Assembly (NCBI RefSeq): GCF_025961225.1
Contig: NZ_JAOQNG010000007.1
Span: 82,001-146,000 of the forward strand
Length of the DNA stretch: 64,000 nucleotides
Source: Azospirillum canadense
GTDB lineage: Bacteria > Pseudomonadota > Alphaproteobacteria > Azospirillales > Azospirillaceae
Reading direction: 5' to 3'
Shown: one piece after another, positions 35,980 through 45,931 of the stretch
How the letters are laid out: every line of letters begins with the position of its first letter
How positions within the stretch are numbered: position 1 is the first letter of the stretch
Made by a program: the position numbers and the translations under genes
The notes under the pieces: generated by a model
Databases searched by the model: none
What the model saw: only the letters and a program-made list of their open reading frames with translations
What the model was told of the DNA's origin: nothing

Positions 35980-37020
35980 TCAGGGCTGGCCCTGGCCGCC
36001 GGCGGAGCCGTAGACGTTGCCGGTGGCGAAGCCGGCGTTGGCGTCGGCGAGCTGGACGTAGAGGCCGGCGAGTTCGGCCGGCTGGCCGGGGCGGCCGAAG
36101 ACCGTCGCGCTGCCGAACTGCTTGTACTTCTCCTCCGACGCGCCACCGCTGATCTGCAAGGGGGTCCAGATCGGCCCCGGCGCCACGCCGTTGACCCGGA
36201 TGCCCTTGGGCCCGAGCTGCTTCGCCAGCGACTTGACGTAGTTCATCGTCGCCGCCTTGGTCTGTGCGTAGTCGTAGAGGTCGGGCGAGGGGTCGTAGGC
36301 CTGTTCCGACGTGGTGCCGATGATGCAGGAACCCGGCTGGAGGTGGGGCAGGGCGGCCTTGATGATCCAGAACGGGGCGTAGATGTTGGTCTTCATCGTT
36401 GCGTCGAACTCCTCGGACGTGATGTCGAGGATTGATTGCTTGGCCTGCTGCCGGGCGGCGTTGCAGACGACGATGTCGAGCCCGCCCAGACCCTGCACCG
36501 CGTCCGCCACCAGCTTCTGGCAGAAGGCCTCGTCGCGCAGGTCGCCGGGGATGGCGATGCCTTTCCGCCCGGCCTCCTTGATCAGCTGGATGACCTCCTG
36601 GGCGTCCGGCTCCTCCGTGGGGAAGTAGTTGATCACCACGTCGGCACCTTCGCGGGCGTAGGCGATGGCCGCGGCCCTGCCCATGCCGGAATCGCCACCC
36701 GTGATCAGCGCCTTGCGGCCGGCGAGGCGTCCGGAGCCGCGATAGCTGGTCTCGCCATGGTCCGGCTTGGGGTCCATGTCGCGCGCCAGACCCGGCCATG
36801 GCTGCGGCTGCGCGCGGAACGGGGGCTTCGGGTACTGGGTGCGCGGGTCCTGCATGGTCGGCTCGTTGTGTTGGGTGATTTGGGCGCGTTGGGTGATTTG
36901 GGCTTGCTGCTGCTGGCTCTGCTGCGCGAAGGCCGGTCCGGCCGCCGCCGCGGTCACGCCGGCGCCGGTCCCGCCGACCACCTGTCGGCGGGACCACGCG
37001 CTGCGCTCGTCCTTGTCCAT
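35980..37020 (-). CDS. SDR family oxidoreductase with Tat-like signal
   Basis: A 346-residue short-chain dehydrogenase. The Rossmann motif is GGDSGMGRAAA, and the catalytic Ser (IIGTTSEQAYD) and YDYAQTKAA (Tyr-Lys) are intact. It is the 'glucose dehydrogenase-like' group with a long N-terminus (PPFRAQPQPWPGLARDMDPK). Odd is the first 40 residues: SRRQVVGGTGAG followed by a hydrophobic stretch to PAFAQQ, a Tat signal with a likely cleavage site, then a Q-rich stretch with AQIT repeats. That predicts export of an NAD(P)-type enzyme to the periplasm. Monocistronic, between palindromes and the Liv unit. Confidence 0.84.
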   Translation of the reverse strand: MDKDERSAWSRRQVVGGTGAGVTAAAAGPAFAQQSQQQQAQITQRAQITQHNEPTMQDPRTQYPKPPFRAQPQPWPGLARDMDPKPDHGETSYRGSGRLAGRKALITGGDSGMGRAAAIAYAREGADVVINYFPTEEPDAQEVIQLIKEAGRKGIAIPGDLRDEAFCQKLVADAVQGLGGLDIVVCNAARQQAKQSILDITSEEFDATMKTNIYAPFWIIKAALPHLQPGSCIIGTTSEQAYDPSPDLYDYAQTKAATMNYVKSLAKQLGPKGIRVNGVAPGPIWTPLQISGGASEEKYKQFGSATVFGRPGQPAELAGLYVQLADANAGFATGNVYGSAGGQGQP

Positions 37021-37092
37021 GAATGTCTCCGAGACGTATGCCCGGAGAACAGCAGCCGGCGCGTTTCGTTGCCCGGATACGGCCCGTCCGCC

Positions 37093-38505
37093 CTACAGCA
37101 CCTTGCCCGGGTTCAGGATGCCCAGCGGGTCGAAGAGGCGCTTGATGCCCCGCATCAGCTCCATCTCCGCCGGTCCCTTGAACGCGGCGAGTGGGGCGCG
37201 GAGGCTCTGGCCGATGCCGTGCTCCGCGCTGATGGTGCCGCCGAGCGCGACGGCCTGCCGGTGCACGGCGTCGTTGATCGCGCGCGCGATGGGTTCCAGC
37301 GGTTCCCCCGCCGTCCGCAGGGCCTCGGGCAGGATGACCACGAGATGGATGTTGCCATCGCCGATGTGGCCCACGGCGACGATCCGCGCGTCTGGCCGCA
37401 ACGCCTCGACCTCCGCCGTTGCCCGCGTCACGAAGTCGGGGATTTTGGAAATGGGCACCGCTGTGTCGTGGCCGATGACGACCCCGCTCTTGCGGTTCGC
37501 CTCCGACACGCTGTGGCGCAGCTTCCACAGCGCGGCGGCCTGGGCGCCGCTGCGGGCGACGGTCGCGTCGGTGATGAGACCGGTGGTCATGGCCTCTTCC
37601 AGCGCGCCTTCCAGGGCCTCGCTCAAGTTCGAATCAGCGAGCGTGTCGGTGACCTCGACCAGCAGGTACCAGGGGGCGGCTGTGTGCAGTGGACGGACGG
37701 TGCCCGGCACATGGGCGAGCACGCCGGCCAACTGGCTTTCCGACAGGATCTCCGCCGTGGTGACGCGCTCCCCGAAGGTTTCGCGCAGGCGTGCGAAGAC
37801 CTCCAGCGCCGCGTCGAGTTCCGGCAGGGCCAGCAGCGCCGTCGCCGACGCCTTCGGCCGGGCGAACAGCTTCAGTGCGGCGCCGGTGATGATGCCGAGC
37901 GTCCCCTCGGCACCGATGAACAAATGCTTCAGCGCGTAGCCGGTGTTGTCCTTGCGCAGGGTGCGCAGGCCATCCCACACCGTTCCGTCGGGCAGAACCA
38001 CCTCCAGACCCAGGACAAGTTCGCGCATGGTGCCATAGCGCAGGACGGCGGTGCCGCCGGCGTTGGTCGCGATGTTGCCGCCGATCTGGCAGCTGCCCTC
38101 GCTGCCCAGGCTCATGGGGAACAGCCGGTCGGCGTCCTCCGCGGCGCGCTGCACCTGGGCGAGCGTGCAGCCGGCGTCGACGGTGATGGCGCCGTCATGC
38201 CGGTCCAGCGCGCGGATTTGGTTCATTCGGGACAGGGACAGAACGACGGAACGCCCGGACGCGTCCGGGATGGCGCCGCCGACAACCCCGGTGTTGCCGC
38301 CCTGGGGCACCAGCGGCACGCGGTGTTCGGCGCAGAGGCGGACGACGGCGGCCACCTCCGCCGTGCTGGCCGGGCGCACGACGCAGAGCGCCGTGCCGCG
38401 GTAGCGGCCGCGCCAGTCCGCCAGGAACGGTTCGGTGTCGCCGGCGTCGCGCAGGACTTGCGCGGCGCCGACGACGGATTCGAGATCCGCGACGATGTCC
38501 GCCAC
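37093..38505 (-). CDS. FAD-linked D-2-hydroxyacid dehydrogenase (GlcD/DLD type)
   Basis: A 470-residue flavoprotein of the FAD_binding_4/FAD-oxidase_C type that oxidises a D-2-hydroxyacid (glycolate, D-lactate, D-2-hydroxyglutarate or similar). FAD-binding stretches are LVPQGGNTGVVGGAIPD and GSCQIGGNIATNAGGTAVLRYG. The C-terminal cap has HIGDGNIHLVV and GTISAEHGIGQ with the metal/substrate histidines. It starts three bases after livF stops, so it is the last gene of the long unit that begins at 48483. A role in oxidising an imported or derived hydroxyacid is inferred. Confidence 0.87.
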   Translation of the reverse strand: MADIVADLESVVGAAQVLRDAGDTEPFLADWRGRYRGTALCVVRPASTAEVAAVVRLCAEHRVPLVPQGGNTGVVGGAIPDASGRSVVLSLSRMNQIRALDRHDGAITVDAGCTLAQVQRAAEDADRLFPMSLGSEGSCQIGGNIATNAGGTAVLRYGTMRELVLGLEVVLPDGTVWDGLRTLRKDNTGYALKHLFIGAEGTLGIITGAALKLFARPKASATALLALPELDAALEVFARLRETFGERVTTAEILSESQLAGVLAHVPGTVRPLHTAAPWYLLVEVTDTLADSNLSEALEGALEEAMTTGLITDATVARSGAQAAALWKLRHSVSEANRKSGVVIGHDTAVPISKIPDFVTRATAEVEALRPDARIVAVGHIGDGNIHLVVILPEALRTAGEPLEPIARAINDAVHRQAVALGGTISAEHGIGQSLRAPLAAFKGPAEMELMRGIKRLFDPLGILNPGKVL

Positions 38506-38508
38506 GGA

Positions 38509-39208
<700 letters not shown>

Positions 39209-39216
<8 letters not shown>

Positions 39217-40018
39217 CGACCGGCTCCCGTCCCAGATACACGCGGATCACCTCGGGGTCGTTCAGCACCTGGGCCGGCGGCCCTTCGGCGATCTTCACCC
39301 CGTGGTCGAGCACGACCAGACGGTCGCAGACGCTGGCGACGATGCGCATGTGGTGCTCCACCAGAAGCACGGTGACGCCGCGCTCCCGGATGCGGCGGAT
39401 CATCTCGACCAGCCGCTGGCCTTCCTCCGGGTTCATGCCGGCGGCGGGCTCGTCCAGCAGGAGGAGCCGCGGCTCAGCCGCCAGCGCGATGGCGATCTCC
39501 AGCCGGCGCTGTTCGCCGTAAGACAGCGCGTCGGCCAGCGTGTCGGCCCGGTCTTCCAGGTCGCAGAAGGCCAGCAGGTCAAGCGCCTTGCGCTTCAGCT
39601 CCGCCTCCTGCCGGCGGAAGGCGGCGGTGCGCAGGATGGCGGCTCCCCAGCCGGCGGTCGTGGTGCGGTAGGCGGCGCTGCGCACGTTGTCCAGCACCGT
39701 CAGGCTGGGGAACAGGCTGGTGATCTGGAAGGTGCGCGACACGCCGCGCTGGCCCATGACGTGCGGCGGGGCGCCGGTGCAGTCGGTCCCGTCGAAGCGG
39801 ATGGTCCCGGAGGACGGTGGCATTGACCCGCCGAGCATGTTGAACAGGGTGGTCTTGCCGGCCCCGTTCGGCCCGATCAGCCCGACCACCTCCCCGGTCC
39901 GCACGGTCATGTCGACGTCGCGCACCGCGGTCAGGCCGCCGAAGATGCGGGTCAGGCCCTGCACCGCGAGGATTTCGGCGCCGTTCATGGAGGTTGCGTT
40001 CATCGAGGTTCCGTTCAT
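39209..40018 (-). CDS. livG: Branched-chain amino acid-type ABC transporter ATPase
   Basis: The 269-residue LivG-type ATPase: Walker A GPNGAGKTT, the family loop GVSRTFQITSLFPSLTVLDN, signature LSYGEQRRLEIAIAL, Walker B LLLLDEPAAGMNPEE and LVEHHMRIV. The start at 40018 overlaps the livM stop as ATGA. The first ten codons contain a 15-base unit starting with ATG repeated three times (MNGTS, MNATS, MNGAE), so ATGs at 40018, 40003 and 39988 could all start the protein in frame. Confidence 0.9.
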
Positions 40019-41016
40019 TCCGCTCCTCCCTCGGCGCTCGGGACGCCGTTGCCAGCGGGCAGGTTGTTGTCCGCCTTGTGGGTGGTGCGCCAGCGCTGCC
40101 ACAGGCTGACCAGCCCGCCGGGCAGGAAGACCACGGTGCCCGTCAGCAAGGCGGCGAAGATCACCATGCGCAGCGGCCCGGCGACGCGCAGCGCCTCCAG
40201 CAGGCCGATGTAGACGAGCGCGCCGAGGATCGGGCCGACGATGGTGCCGCGCCCGCCGATGATCACGACGATGATCAGCGCCGCGACGTTCTGCACGCCC
40301 ATGATGTCCGGCGTGATGACCTTGATGTAGTGGGCGTAGATGGCGCCGCCGAGGCCGGCGATGGCGGTGGCGACGACGAAGCCCAGAAGCTTGGTGTGGA
40401 AGACGTTGATGCCGAGCGAGGCGGCCAGCGGCGCGTTCTCCCGCACCGCCAGGAAGGCGCGGCCGGTGCGGCTGTTGACCAGCGCGTGGCAGAGGAAGCC
40501 CACGGCCAGAACCAGCGCCAGGATCAGGAAATAGGTCTCCCGCGCGCTGGTGAAGGTCATCGGACCGATTGCCATGGGCGGGATGTCGGAGATGCCCATG
40601 GGCCCGCGCGTCAGGTCCACCCAGTTGTTGGTGATGGTGTAGAGGATGGAGCCGAAGCCCAGCGTCAGGATGGTGAACTGCGGCCCGACCACGCGCAGCG
40701 CGGCGTAGCCGATCACCAGCCCGAACAGGGCCGCCGCGACCGCCGCCAGCGGCAGTCCCAACAGCGGCGGCAGACCGAGCTGCGTGCTGAGCAGGGCGGA
40801 GGTGTAGGCGCCGACGCCGACGAAGGCGGCGTGGCCGAAGGTCAGCTCGCCCAGGTAGCCGATGACGATGTTGAGGCTGAGCGCCAGCAGCGCGTAGAGC
40901 ATCCACAGCGCCAGCAGGTGTTCCAGATAGGCGTTGCCCGCCAGGAAGGGCAGGACGCACAGCGCCGCGACGCCGCCCGCCATACCAACAGTGTGTCCCA
41001 TGGAATTCGTGCTCAT
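40015..41016 (-). CDS. livM: Branched-chain amino acid-type ABC transporter permease
   Basis: The 333-residue LivM permease, with about nine helices. The LivM hallmark is LGELTFGHAAFVGVGAYTSA near residue 60, and the coupling loop is GRAFLAVRENAPLAASLGIN. The start at 41016 overlaps the livH stop as ATGA. A hydrophilic tail (WRTTHKADNNLP) ends the protein. Partner of LivH in the membrane. Confidence 0.9.
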   Translation of the reverse strand: MSTNSMGHTVGMAGGVAALCVLPFLAGNAYLEHLLALWMLYALLALSLNIVIGYLGELTFGHAAFVGVGAYTSALLSTQLGLPPLLGLPLAAVAAALFGLVIGYAALRVVGPQFTILTLGFGSILYTITNNWVDLTRGPMGISDIPPMAIGPMTFTSARETYFLILALVLAVGFLCHALVNSRTGRAFLAVRENAPLAASLGINVFHTKLLGFVVATAIAGLGGAIYAHYIKVITPDIMGVQNVAALIIVVIIGGRGTIVGPILGALVYIGLLEALRVAGPLRMVIFAALLTGTVVFLPGGLVSLWQRWRTTHKADNNLPAGNGVPSAEGGAE

Positions 41017-41891
41017 CGCAGCCCCCGCGCCGTGCTGAACAGGCCGTTGGGGCGCCACAGCAGGACCACGATGATCATCGCGTAGCCGATCGCCTCCATG
41101 AAGCCCAGCGAGATGTAGCCGCCGCCCAGCGATTCGATGACGCCGAGCAGCAAGCCGGCGAACAGCGCGCCGGTGACGCTGCCGAGACCGCCCATGATGA
41201 CCACAATGAAGCCCTTCAGCACCGCCCAGTTGCCGATGGTCGGGAAGATCATCACGGTCGGGCCGACCAGCGCGCCGGCCAGCGCCGCCAGCCCGCAGGC
41301 CAGCGCGAAGGTGTAGCCGTGCACCAGCTTGATGTTGATGCCGGTCAGCGCCGCGCCGTCCGGATTCTGCGCCGTCGCCCGCATCATCTTGCCGAAGCGC
41401 GAGTAGCGCAGGAACAGATACACCCCGATCAGCGCCACCACGGCCGCCGCGAAGACCAGCACGCGCTGCTGCGTCAGGGTGATTGCGCCGATGTCCAGCA
41501 CCTCGTCCGCGAAGGGGCTGTCGACGTATTTCGGGTCCGCGCCGAACAGCAGCTCGCCGCCGTTGGAGATCAGCAGCGCCAGCCCGAGGCTGGACAGCAG
41601 AATGGTGAACTCGTGGTCGCGGCGCAGCGGCCAGAAGATCAGCTTGTTCGCCGCGATGCCGAGCGCTGCCACAACGACGGCAGCGATGGCCGCCGCGGCC
41701 AGATAGTCGATGCCGAGCAGGGTGCCGACGAAATAGGTGATGTAGGCGCCGAGCATGTAGAACTCGCCATGGGCGAAGTTCACGATGCGCAGCACCCCGA
41801 AGACCAGCGTCAGCCCGGTGGCGATGAGCACATAGGCCATCCCGTTGACCAGGCCGTTCGCGATCTGCTGGGCGAAGACGGTGACATCCAT
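41013..41891 (-). CDS. livH: Branched-chain amino acid-type ABC transporter permease
   Basis: The 292-residue LivH permease, with about eight helices. Typical are LRIVNFAHGEFYMLGAYI after the first helix and the coupling segment RYSRFGKMMRATAQNPDGAALTGIN. It is separated from the upstream binding-protein gene by 166 bases filled mainly by a paired palindrome, and overlaps livM by four bases. Confidence 0.91.
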   Translation of the reverse strand: MDVTVFAQQIANGLVNGMAYVLIATGLTLVFGVLRIVNFAHGEFYMLGAYITYFVGTLLGIDYLAAAAIAAVVVAALGIAANKLIFWPLRRDHEFTILLSSLGLALLISNGGELLFGADPKYVDSPFADEVLDIGAITLTQQRVLVFAAAVVALIGVYLFLRYSRFGKMMRATAQNPDGAALTGINIKLVHGYTFALACGLAALAGALVGPTVMIFPTIGNWAVLKGFIVVIMGGLGSVTGALFAGLLLGVIESLGGGYISLGFMEAIGYAMIIVVLLWRPNGLFSTARGLR

Positions 41892-41924
41892 GGAGGTTCA
41901 ACCTTTAACGGGTGGCCGATATCC

Positions 41925-42034
41925 CCCTCTCCCCCCGGGGAGAGGGTCGGGGTGAGGGGGCACGGGCCGGACCTTTGTCGAAGCATCGCAACGCATCCCC
42001 CTCACCCTAACCCTCTCCCCAGGGGGGGAGAGGG
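41925..42034. repeat. Paired palindromes between the binding-protein gene and livH
   Basis: Left hairpin CCCTCTCCCC/GGGGAGAGGG (41925-41946) and right hairpin CCCTCTCCCC/GGGGAGAGGG (42011-42034) share the same sequence. The facing arms 41938-41960 and 41997-42019 are also nearly complementary, so a single long stem is possible. It lies 3' of the binding-protein gene inside the operon. Such a stem could favour higher yield of the binding protein than of the membrane subunits. Confidence 0.75.
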
Positions 42035-42057
42035 GACTGGCGGAGGAACGGAACCCG

Positions 42058-43200
42058 TCAGTCGCGGACGCTGACGATCTGCTTCTTCTGGACCTGGACC
42101 AGATGGATCGTCTGGGTCGCCTGGCCCTGATCGGAGAAGCGCACCTCGCCCAACACCGTCGGGACGGGCTGCGCCTTCATGGCGGCGGCGATCTTGTCGT
42201 AGGCGCGCGGATCGCCGGCGGCATTGACGCCGAAGGCCAGCACCTCGACCGCCTGAGCGCCCAGCGAGGCGATGAAGGACGGCTCGTTCTTGAAGGACTT
42301 GCGGTATTCCTCCAGCCACGGCTTCATCGTCGGCGCGCCGTTGTCCTCGGTGAAGGGGGTGGCGGAATAGACGTTCTCAAGCGAATTGCCGGACAGTTCC
42401 ACCAGCTTCGGGTTCATGTTGCCGGCCGACGCGATGACCTTGCCGCGGTAGCCGATCTGCCGGATCTGCCGGTAGATGGTCGCACCCTGCGAGGTGTTGA
42501 TCGCCGCGACGTAGATCGCGTCGGGGTTCAGCGCCTTCAGCTTGGTCAGCGCCGTGTTGAAGTCCGTGTCGGTCCGGTTGTAGAACTCGTGACCCTTGAT
42601 CTCGATCCCGCAGTTGGTCAGCAGCTTGGTGTAGTTCTCCAGATCCAGCCGGCCCCAGTCGTCGTTGACGTTCATGAAGGCGACCGACTTCGGCTTAATC
42701 CGCTCGCAGATCGCCTTGGAGTAGAAGTCCGACATCATGGCCGAGGTGGCGTTGAGGCGGAACAGGTACTTGTGCCCTTCCTCCGTCACCTTCGGGTGCT
42801 GGGAGCTGGTCATCACGGTGACGATCTTGTCCCGCGTCGCTTCCTTCAGCGACAGCGCGACCGCACTGAACCAGCCGCCGATGATCAGGTCGACGTTGTC
42901 CTGCTCCATCGCGCGCTTGGCCGCGCTGACGCCTTCTTCCGGCGAGCCCTTGTCGTCGTAGGTCAGCAGCTCGATCTTGCGGCCGCCGGCGACGCCGCCC
43001 TTGGCGTTGATCACCGCCGCCATCGCCTGTGCGCCCTCCAGGCCGAGCTGGCCGTCGAAGGCGCCCGTCCCGCTCATCGGGCCGATGACGGCGATGCGAA
43101 CCGGCGGCTGCTGCGCCTTGGCGCCGCCGAGGCCGCCGAACATGGGAATGGCCAGGGCCAGAGCCGCCGCCGTGGCGAGAAGTGTGCGCCTTCCGAACAT
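42058..43200 (-). CDS. ABC transporter substrate-binding protein, LivK/HAAT type
   Basis: A 380-residue periplasmic type I binding protein. The signal peptide runs to about residue 29 (FGGLGGAKA). The mature part starts VRIAVIGPMSGTGAFDG, the HAAT opening. Ligand-loop segments GGWFSAVALSL and TSSQHPKVTEE are visible; the latter aligns with where Liv proteins bind the alpha-amino group. It precedes livHMGF in one unit. The many catabolic genes upstream in the unit suggest the ligand is their substrate. Confidence 0.88.
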   Translation of the reverse strand: MFGRRTLLATAAALALAIPMFGGLGGAKAQQPPVRIAVIGPMSGTGAFDGQLGLEGAQAMAAVINAKGGVAGGRKIELLTYDDKGSPEEGVSAAKRAMEQDNVDLIIGGWFSAVALSLKEATRDKIVTVMTSSQHPKVTEEGHKYLFRLNATSAMMSDFYSKAICERIKPKSVAFMNVNDDWGRLDLENYTKLLTNCGIEIKGHEFYNRTDTDFNTALTKLKALNPDAIYVAAINTSQGATIYRQIRQIGYRGKVIASAGNMNPKLVELSGNSLENVYSATPFTEDNGAPTMKPWLEEYRKSFKNEPSFIASLGAQAVEVLAFGVNAAGDPRAYDKIAAAMKAQPVPTVLGEVRFSDQGQATQTIHLVQVQKKQIVSVRD

Positions 43201-43237
43201 GGTTTCCTCCTCCGATCTTTGTTTATGGTTGGTTTTG

Positions 43238-44101
43238 TCACGCGGTCTTCAGGTAACGCTTTTGCAGCTCCTCGATTTCCGGGAAGCCGATGAAATCGAC
43301 GAACTGGTTGTGATCGGTGACCGGGCGCGGCAGGTCGCGGGTGGAGCGGCGTTCGGCCAGCGCGGCCAGATTCTCCTTCAGCGCCGCCGTGACGGTCATC
43401 AGCGGCACCAGCGCGTAGGTCGCCATGCCGGCCACCTCCTCGACCTCGGCCGCGGACAAGCGCTCCAGCCAGCCCAGAAGCTGCAGCGACAGCGGAACGC
43501 CGCAGGCCTCGCGCATCGCGCGCAGCCCGTCGATGTCCTTGAAGCATTTGCTGATCGGTTGGATCATGTCGGCGCCGGCCGCAACGTAGGCGCGCCCGCG
43601 CTCCATCGCCGCGGCCGGGTCGACCACGTCGGTGCGGGCGATGATCAGCATGTTGGGATCGCGCCGGGCGGCGACCGCCGCCTCGATCTTGGCGATGCCC
43701 TCGTCCATCGGGATCACCTCGACCCCGCCGACGCAGATCGGGCAGCGCTTGGGCGCCACCTGGTCTTCCATGATGACCGCGGACACGCCGGCCGCCTCGA
43801 ACTCGCGGATCGTGCGCATGACGTTGATGGCGTTGCCGTAGCCGGTGTCGATATCGGCGATGACCGGCACCTTGACGGCGGAGACGACGTTGCGCACCAC
43901 CGTCAGGTTTTCCGACATGGTGTACAGCTCGGCGTCCGGCTGCCCGAGGAAGGAGGCGGAGACGCCGAAGCCCGACGTCATCAGCGCGTCGAAGCCGGCC
44001 GCCTCGATGAAGCGGGCGGACAGGGCGTCGTAGGCGCCGGCCGACCAGACGGTCTTCTGCGCCAGAACCCGGTTGCGGAACTCAGGACCCCGAACGGACA
44101 T
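43238..44101 (-). CDS. Isocitrate lyase/PEP mutase superfamily C-C lyase
   Basis: A 287-residue member of the isocitrate lyase/PEP mutase superfamily (the 2-methylisocitrate lyase, oxaloacetate decarboxylase and dimethylmalate lyase group). Visible are WSAGAYDALSARFIEAAGFD, the Mg-binding DIDTGYG and EDQ motifs, and the gating-loop Cys in PKRCPICVGG, which departs from the usual K-K-C-G-H. It would split a 2-hydroxy acid by retro-aldol cleavage. Its start lies 20 bases inside the upstream LeuD-like gene. Substrate inferred only from neighbours. Confidence 0.84.
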   Translation of the reverse strand: MSVRGPEFRNRVLAQKTVWSAGAYDALSARFIEAAGFDALMTSGFGVSASFLGQPDAELYTMSENLTVVRNVVSAVKVPVIADIDTGYGNAINVMRTIREFEAAGVSAVIMEDQVAPKRCPICVGGVEVIPMDEGIAKIEAAVAARRDPNMLIIARTDVVDPAAAMERGRAYVAAGADMIQPISKCFKDIDGLRAMREACGVPLSLQLLGWLERLSAAEVEEVAGMATYALVPLMTVTAALKENLAALAERRSTRDLPRPVTDHNQFVDFIGFPEIEELQKRYLKTA

Positions 44102-44633
44102 GCGCGTGTTCCTTTTGCTCGTGTTGTTGGGCCGCCTGGCGCTTCAAGAAAGGAACGAGGCCGCCGGCCTCGATCATCTCGGCGTCCGCCTGCGGCAGCG
44201 ATTCGAAGGGGATTTCGGTGCCCTGGCTGTGGTTGCGGACCACGCCAGCGGCCCAGTCCACCTCCACCTCGTCCCAGCGCCGGACGAAACCGAGGATCCC
44301 CGGGCAGCTCACCTGCGGGAAGCCCATGCTCACTTCGCCGCGCCAATAGCCGGGGGAGAAGGATTCGGCGATGACCCCGGTGATGCCGAGATGGCGCATG
44401 GCCTTCATCGGCGGGTAGTGCGGGTGCCCGTAGCCGAAGTTGCCGGCCCCCACCAGCAGGTCGCCCGGCCGCACCTGGGCGGCGAAATCCAGGTCGTATT
44501 CCTGCATGGCGACCTTGGCCAGTTCCTCCACGTCGGTGATCTTGATGTTCTTGACGCCGACGATCTGGTCGACGTCGAAGTCGACCTGCTCGAAGATGAA
44601 GGCGACGCGGCCGCGCAGATTTTTCAGCGCCAT
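44082..44633 (-). CDS. LeuD-like hydro-lyase small subunit
   Basis: A 183-residue small subunit of an isopropylmalate isomerase/homoaconitase-type hydro-lyase (swivel domain). It carries the YDLDFAAQVRPGDLLVGAGNFGYGHPHYPPM region, where the LeuD loop GxNFGxGSSRE is altered to GAGNFGYGHPHY, so the substrate differs from isopropylmalate. Nine bases after the large-subunit gene. With the lyase that follows it resembles the dimethylmaleate hydratase/dimethylmalate lyase set of nicotinate fermentation. Confidence 0.84.
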   Translation of the reverse strand: MALKNLRGRVAFIFEQVDFDVDQIVGVKNIKITDVEELAKVAMQEYDLDFAAQVRPGDLLVGAGNFGYGHPHYPPMKAMRHLGITGVIAESFSPGYWRGEVSMGFPQVSCPGILGFVRRWDEVEVDWAAGVVRNHSQGTEIPFESLPQADAEMIEAGGLVPFLKRQAAQQHEQKEHAHVRSGS

Positions 44634-44641
44634 GGCGGACC

Positions 44642-45898
44642 TCAGAGGTAGGGGCGCGGATCGGCGATCCGGCCCTCGATGGCGGAGGCGGCGACGACCG
44701 CAGCGTTGCAGAGGTAAATCTCCGAATCCGGGCTGCCCATGCGGCCGCGCACGTTCAGCGTGCCGGTGGACACCGCGCGCTGGTTGGCGGTCATCGTCGC
44801 GATGCGGCCGAAGCAGTAGTCGCAGCTGGGGGAGGACACGAAGGCGCCGGCTTCCACCAGCGTGGCGATCAGCCCCTCGCGCGCCGCCGCGGCCATCAGT
44901 TCCTGGCTGGTCGGGACAATGTGCAGGGACACGCCGCTCTTGACCTGACGGCCGCTCAGCACCCGCGCCGCAGCGCGCATGTCCTCCAGCCGGCCCGACG
45001 CGCAGGATCCCAGATAGCCGGCGTTGATTTCCAGCCCCAGGAACTCCGTCAAATCGCGGGTGTCGGCCGGGGTCGGCGGGACGACGACGATGGGTTCAAG
45101 CTGCGACAGGTCGATGTCGTGGACCGCGGAGTATTGCGCGTCCGGGTCGCTCGTCACCGGGTCGAGCTTCTTGCGGGCGCGGGGCAGGGCGTAGTCGAGC
45201 CGCACCGGGTCGGGGTTGACGATGGCGGTCAGCGCGCCGGTGAACATGGCGAGCCCGGTGATGGTCTGCAGCCCCTCCGTCGACATCGCCGCCACCGCCG
45301 GCCCGCCGATCTCCAGAACCTGGAACCGGCAGGAGCTGGGGCCGAGCGTGCGGACCAGATGGTGGAAGACGTCGCGCGCCATCACGCCGGGCCGCAGGGT
45401 GCCGTGCAGGTTGACCCGCACGGTGTGCGGCACGCGGATGGACACGGTGTCGCTGACGAAGGCTTCCATCACGTTGCGGCGCAGGCCGATGGCGAGCGTG
45501 CCGAAGGTGCCGAGCTGGCTGACGTGGCCGTCGAAATGCACGACGAAGGCGCCCGGCGTGGCGTAGCCGACCTCCGCCGAGACCTGGTGGCCGATGCCGC
45601 GGCGTTCGAACAGGGGCACATTGTTTTCCGCGCACCAGGTGCGGGTGTTGATGTGCAGCTCCTCTTCCTTGGCGGTGGCGGTCGGCACCATGTGGTCGAT
45701 GAAGATGCCGAAGCGTTCCGGCTCGGCGACGCGCTCGATGCCGAAATCCTCCTTCATCGTCTTGAAATAGACGTCGGTGTAGCCGGGAAAGTCGTAGGCG
45801 AGCACGAAGTCCGGCTTCGCCTTGATGTCCTGGCCGGCGCGGACCGACGGCAGGCCGGCGGCGCGCGCCAGGATCTTCTCGGTGATGGTATAGCCCAT
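44642..45898 (-). CDS. LeuC-like hydro-lyase large subunit (aconitase superfamily)
   Basis: A 418-residue aconitase-superfamily large subunit. It opens MGYTITEKILARAAG. The [4Fe-4S] ligands appear in GSCASGRLEDM and SPSCDYCFGRIATM, close to but not the same as the GSCTNGR and GCGPC motifs of LeuC. DHMVPT and GTFGTLAIG are also family segments. With the small subunit it would hydrate or dehydrate a di- or tricarboxylic acid. Normal length for the archaeal/bacterial homoaconitase-like group. Confidence 0.87.
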   Translation of the reverse strand: MGYTITEKILARAAGLPSVRAGQDIKAKPDFVLAYDFPGYTDVYFKTMKEDFGIERVAEPERFGIFIDHMVPTATAKEEELHINTRTWCAENNVPLFERRGIGHQVSAEVGYATPGAFVVHFDGHVSQLGTFGTLAIGLRRNVMEAFVSDTVSIRVPHTVRVNLHGTLRPGVMARDVFHHLVRTLGPSSCRFQVLEIGGPAVAAMSTEGLQTITGLAMFTGALTAIVNPDPVRLDYALPRARKKLDPVTSDPDAQYSAVHDIDLSQLEPIVVVPPTPADTRDLTEFLGLEINAGYLGSCASGRLEDMRAAARVLSGRQVKSGVSLHIVPTSQELMAAAAREGLIATLVEAGAFVSSPSCDYCFGRIATMTANQRAVSTGTLNVRGRMGSPDSEIYLCNAAVVAASAIEGRIADPRPYL

Positions 45899-45931
45899 GG
45901 GGGTCAGTCTCCGTTCCGGGGCGGCCGGCGA

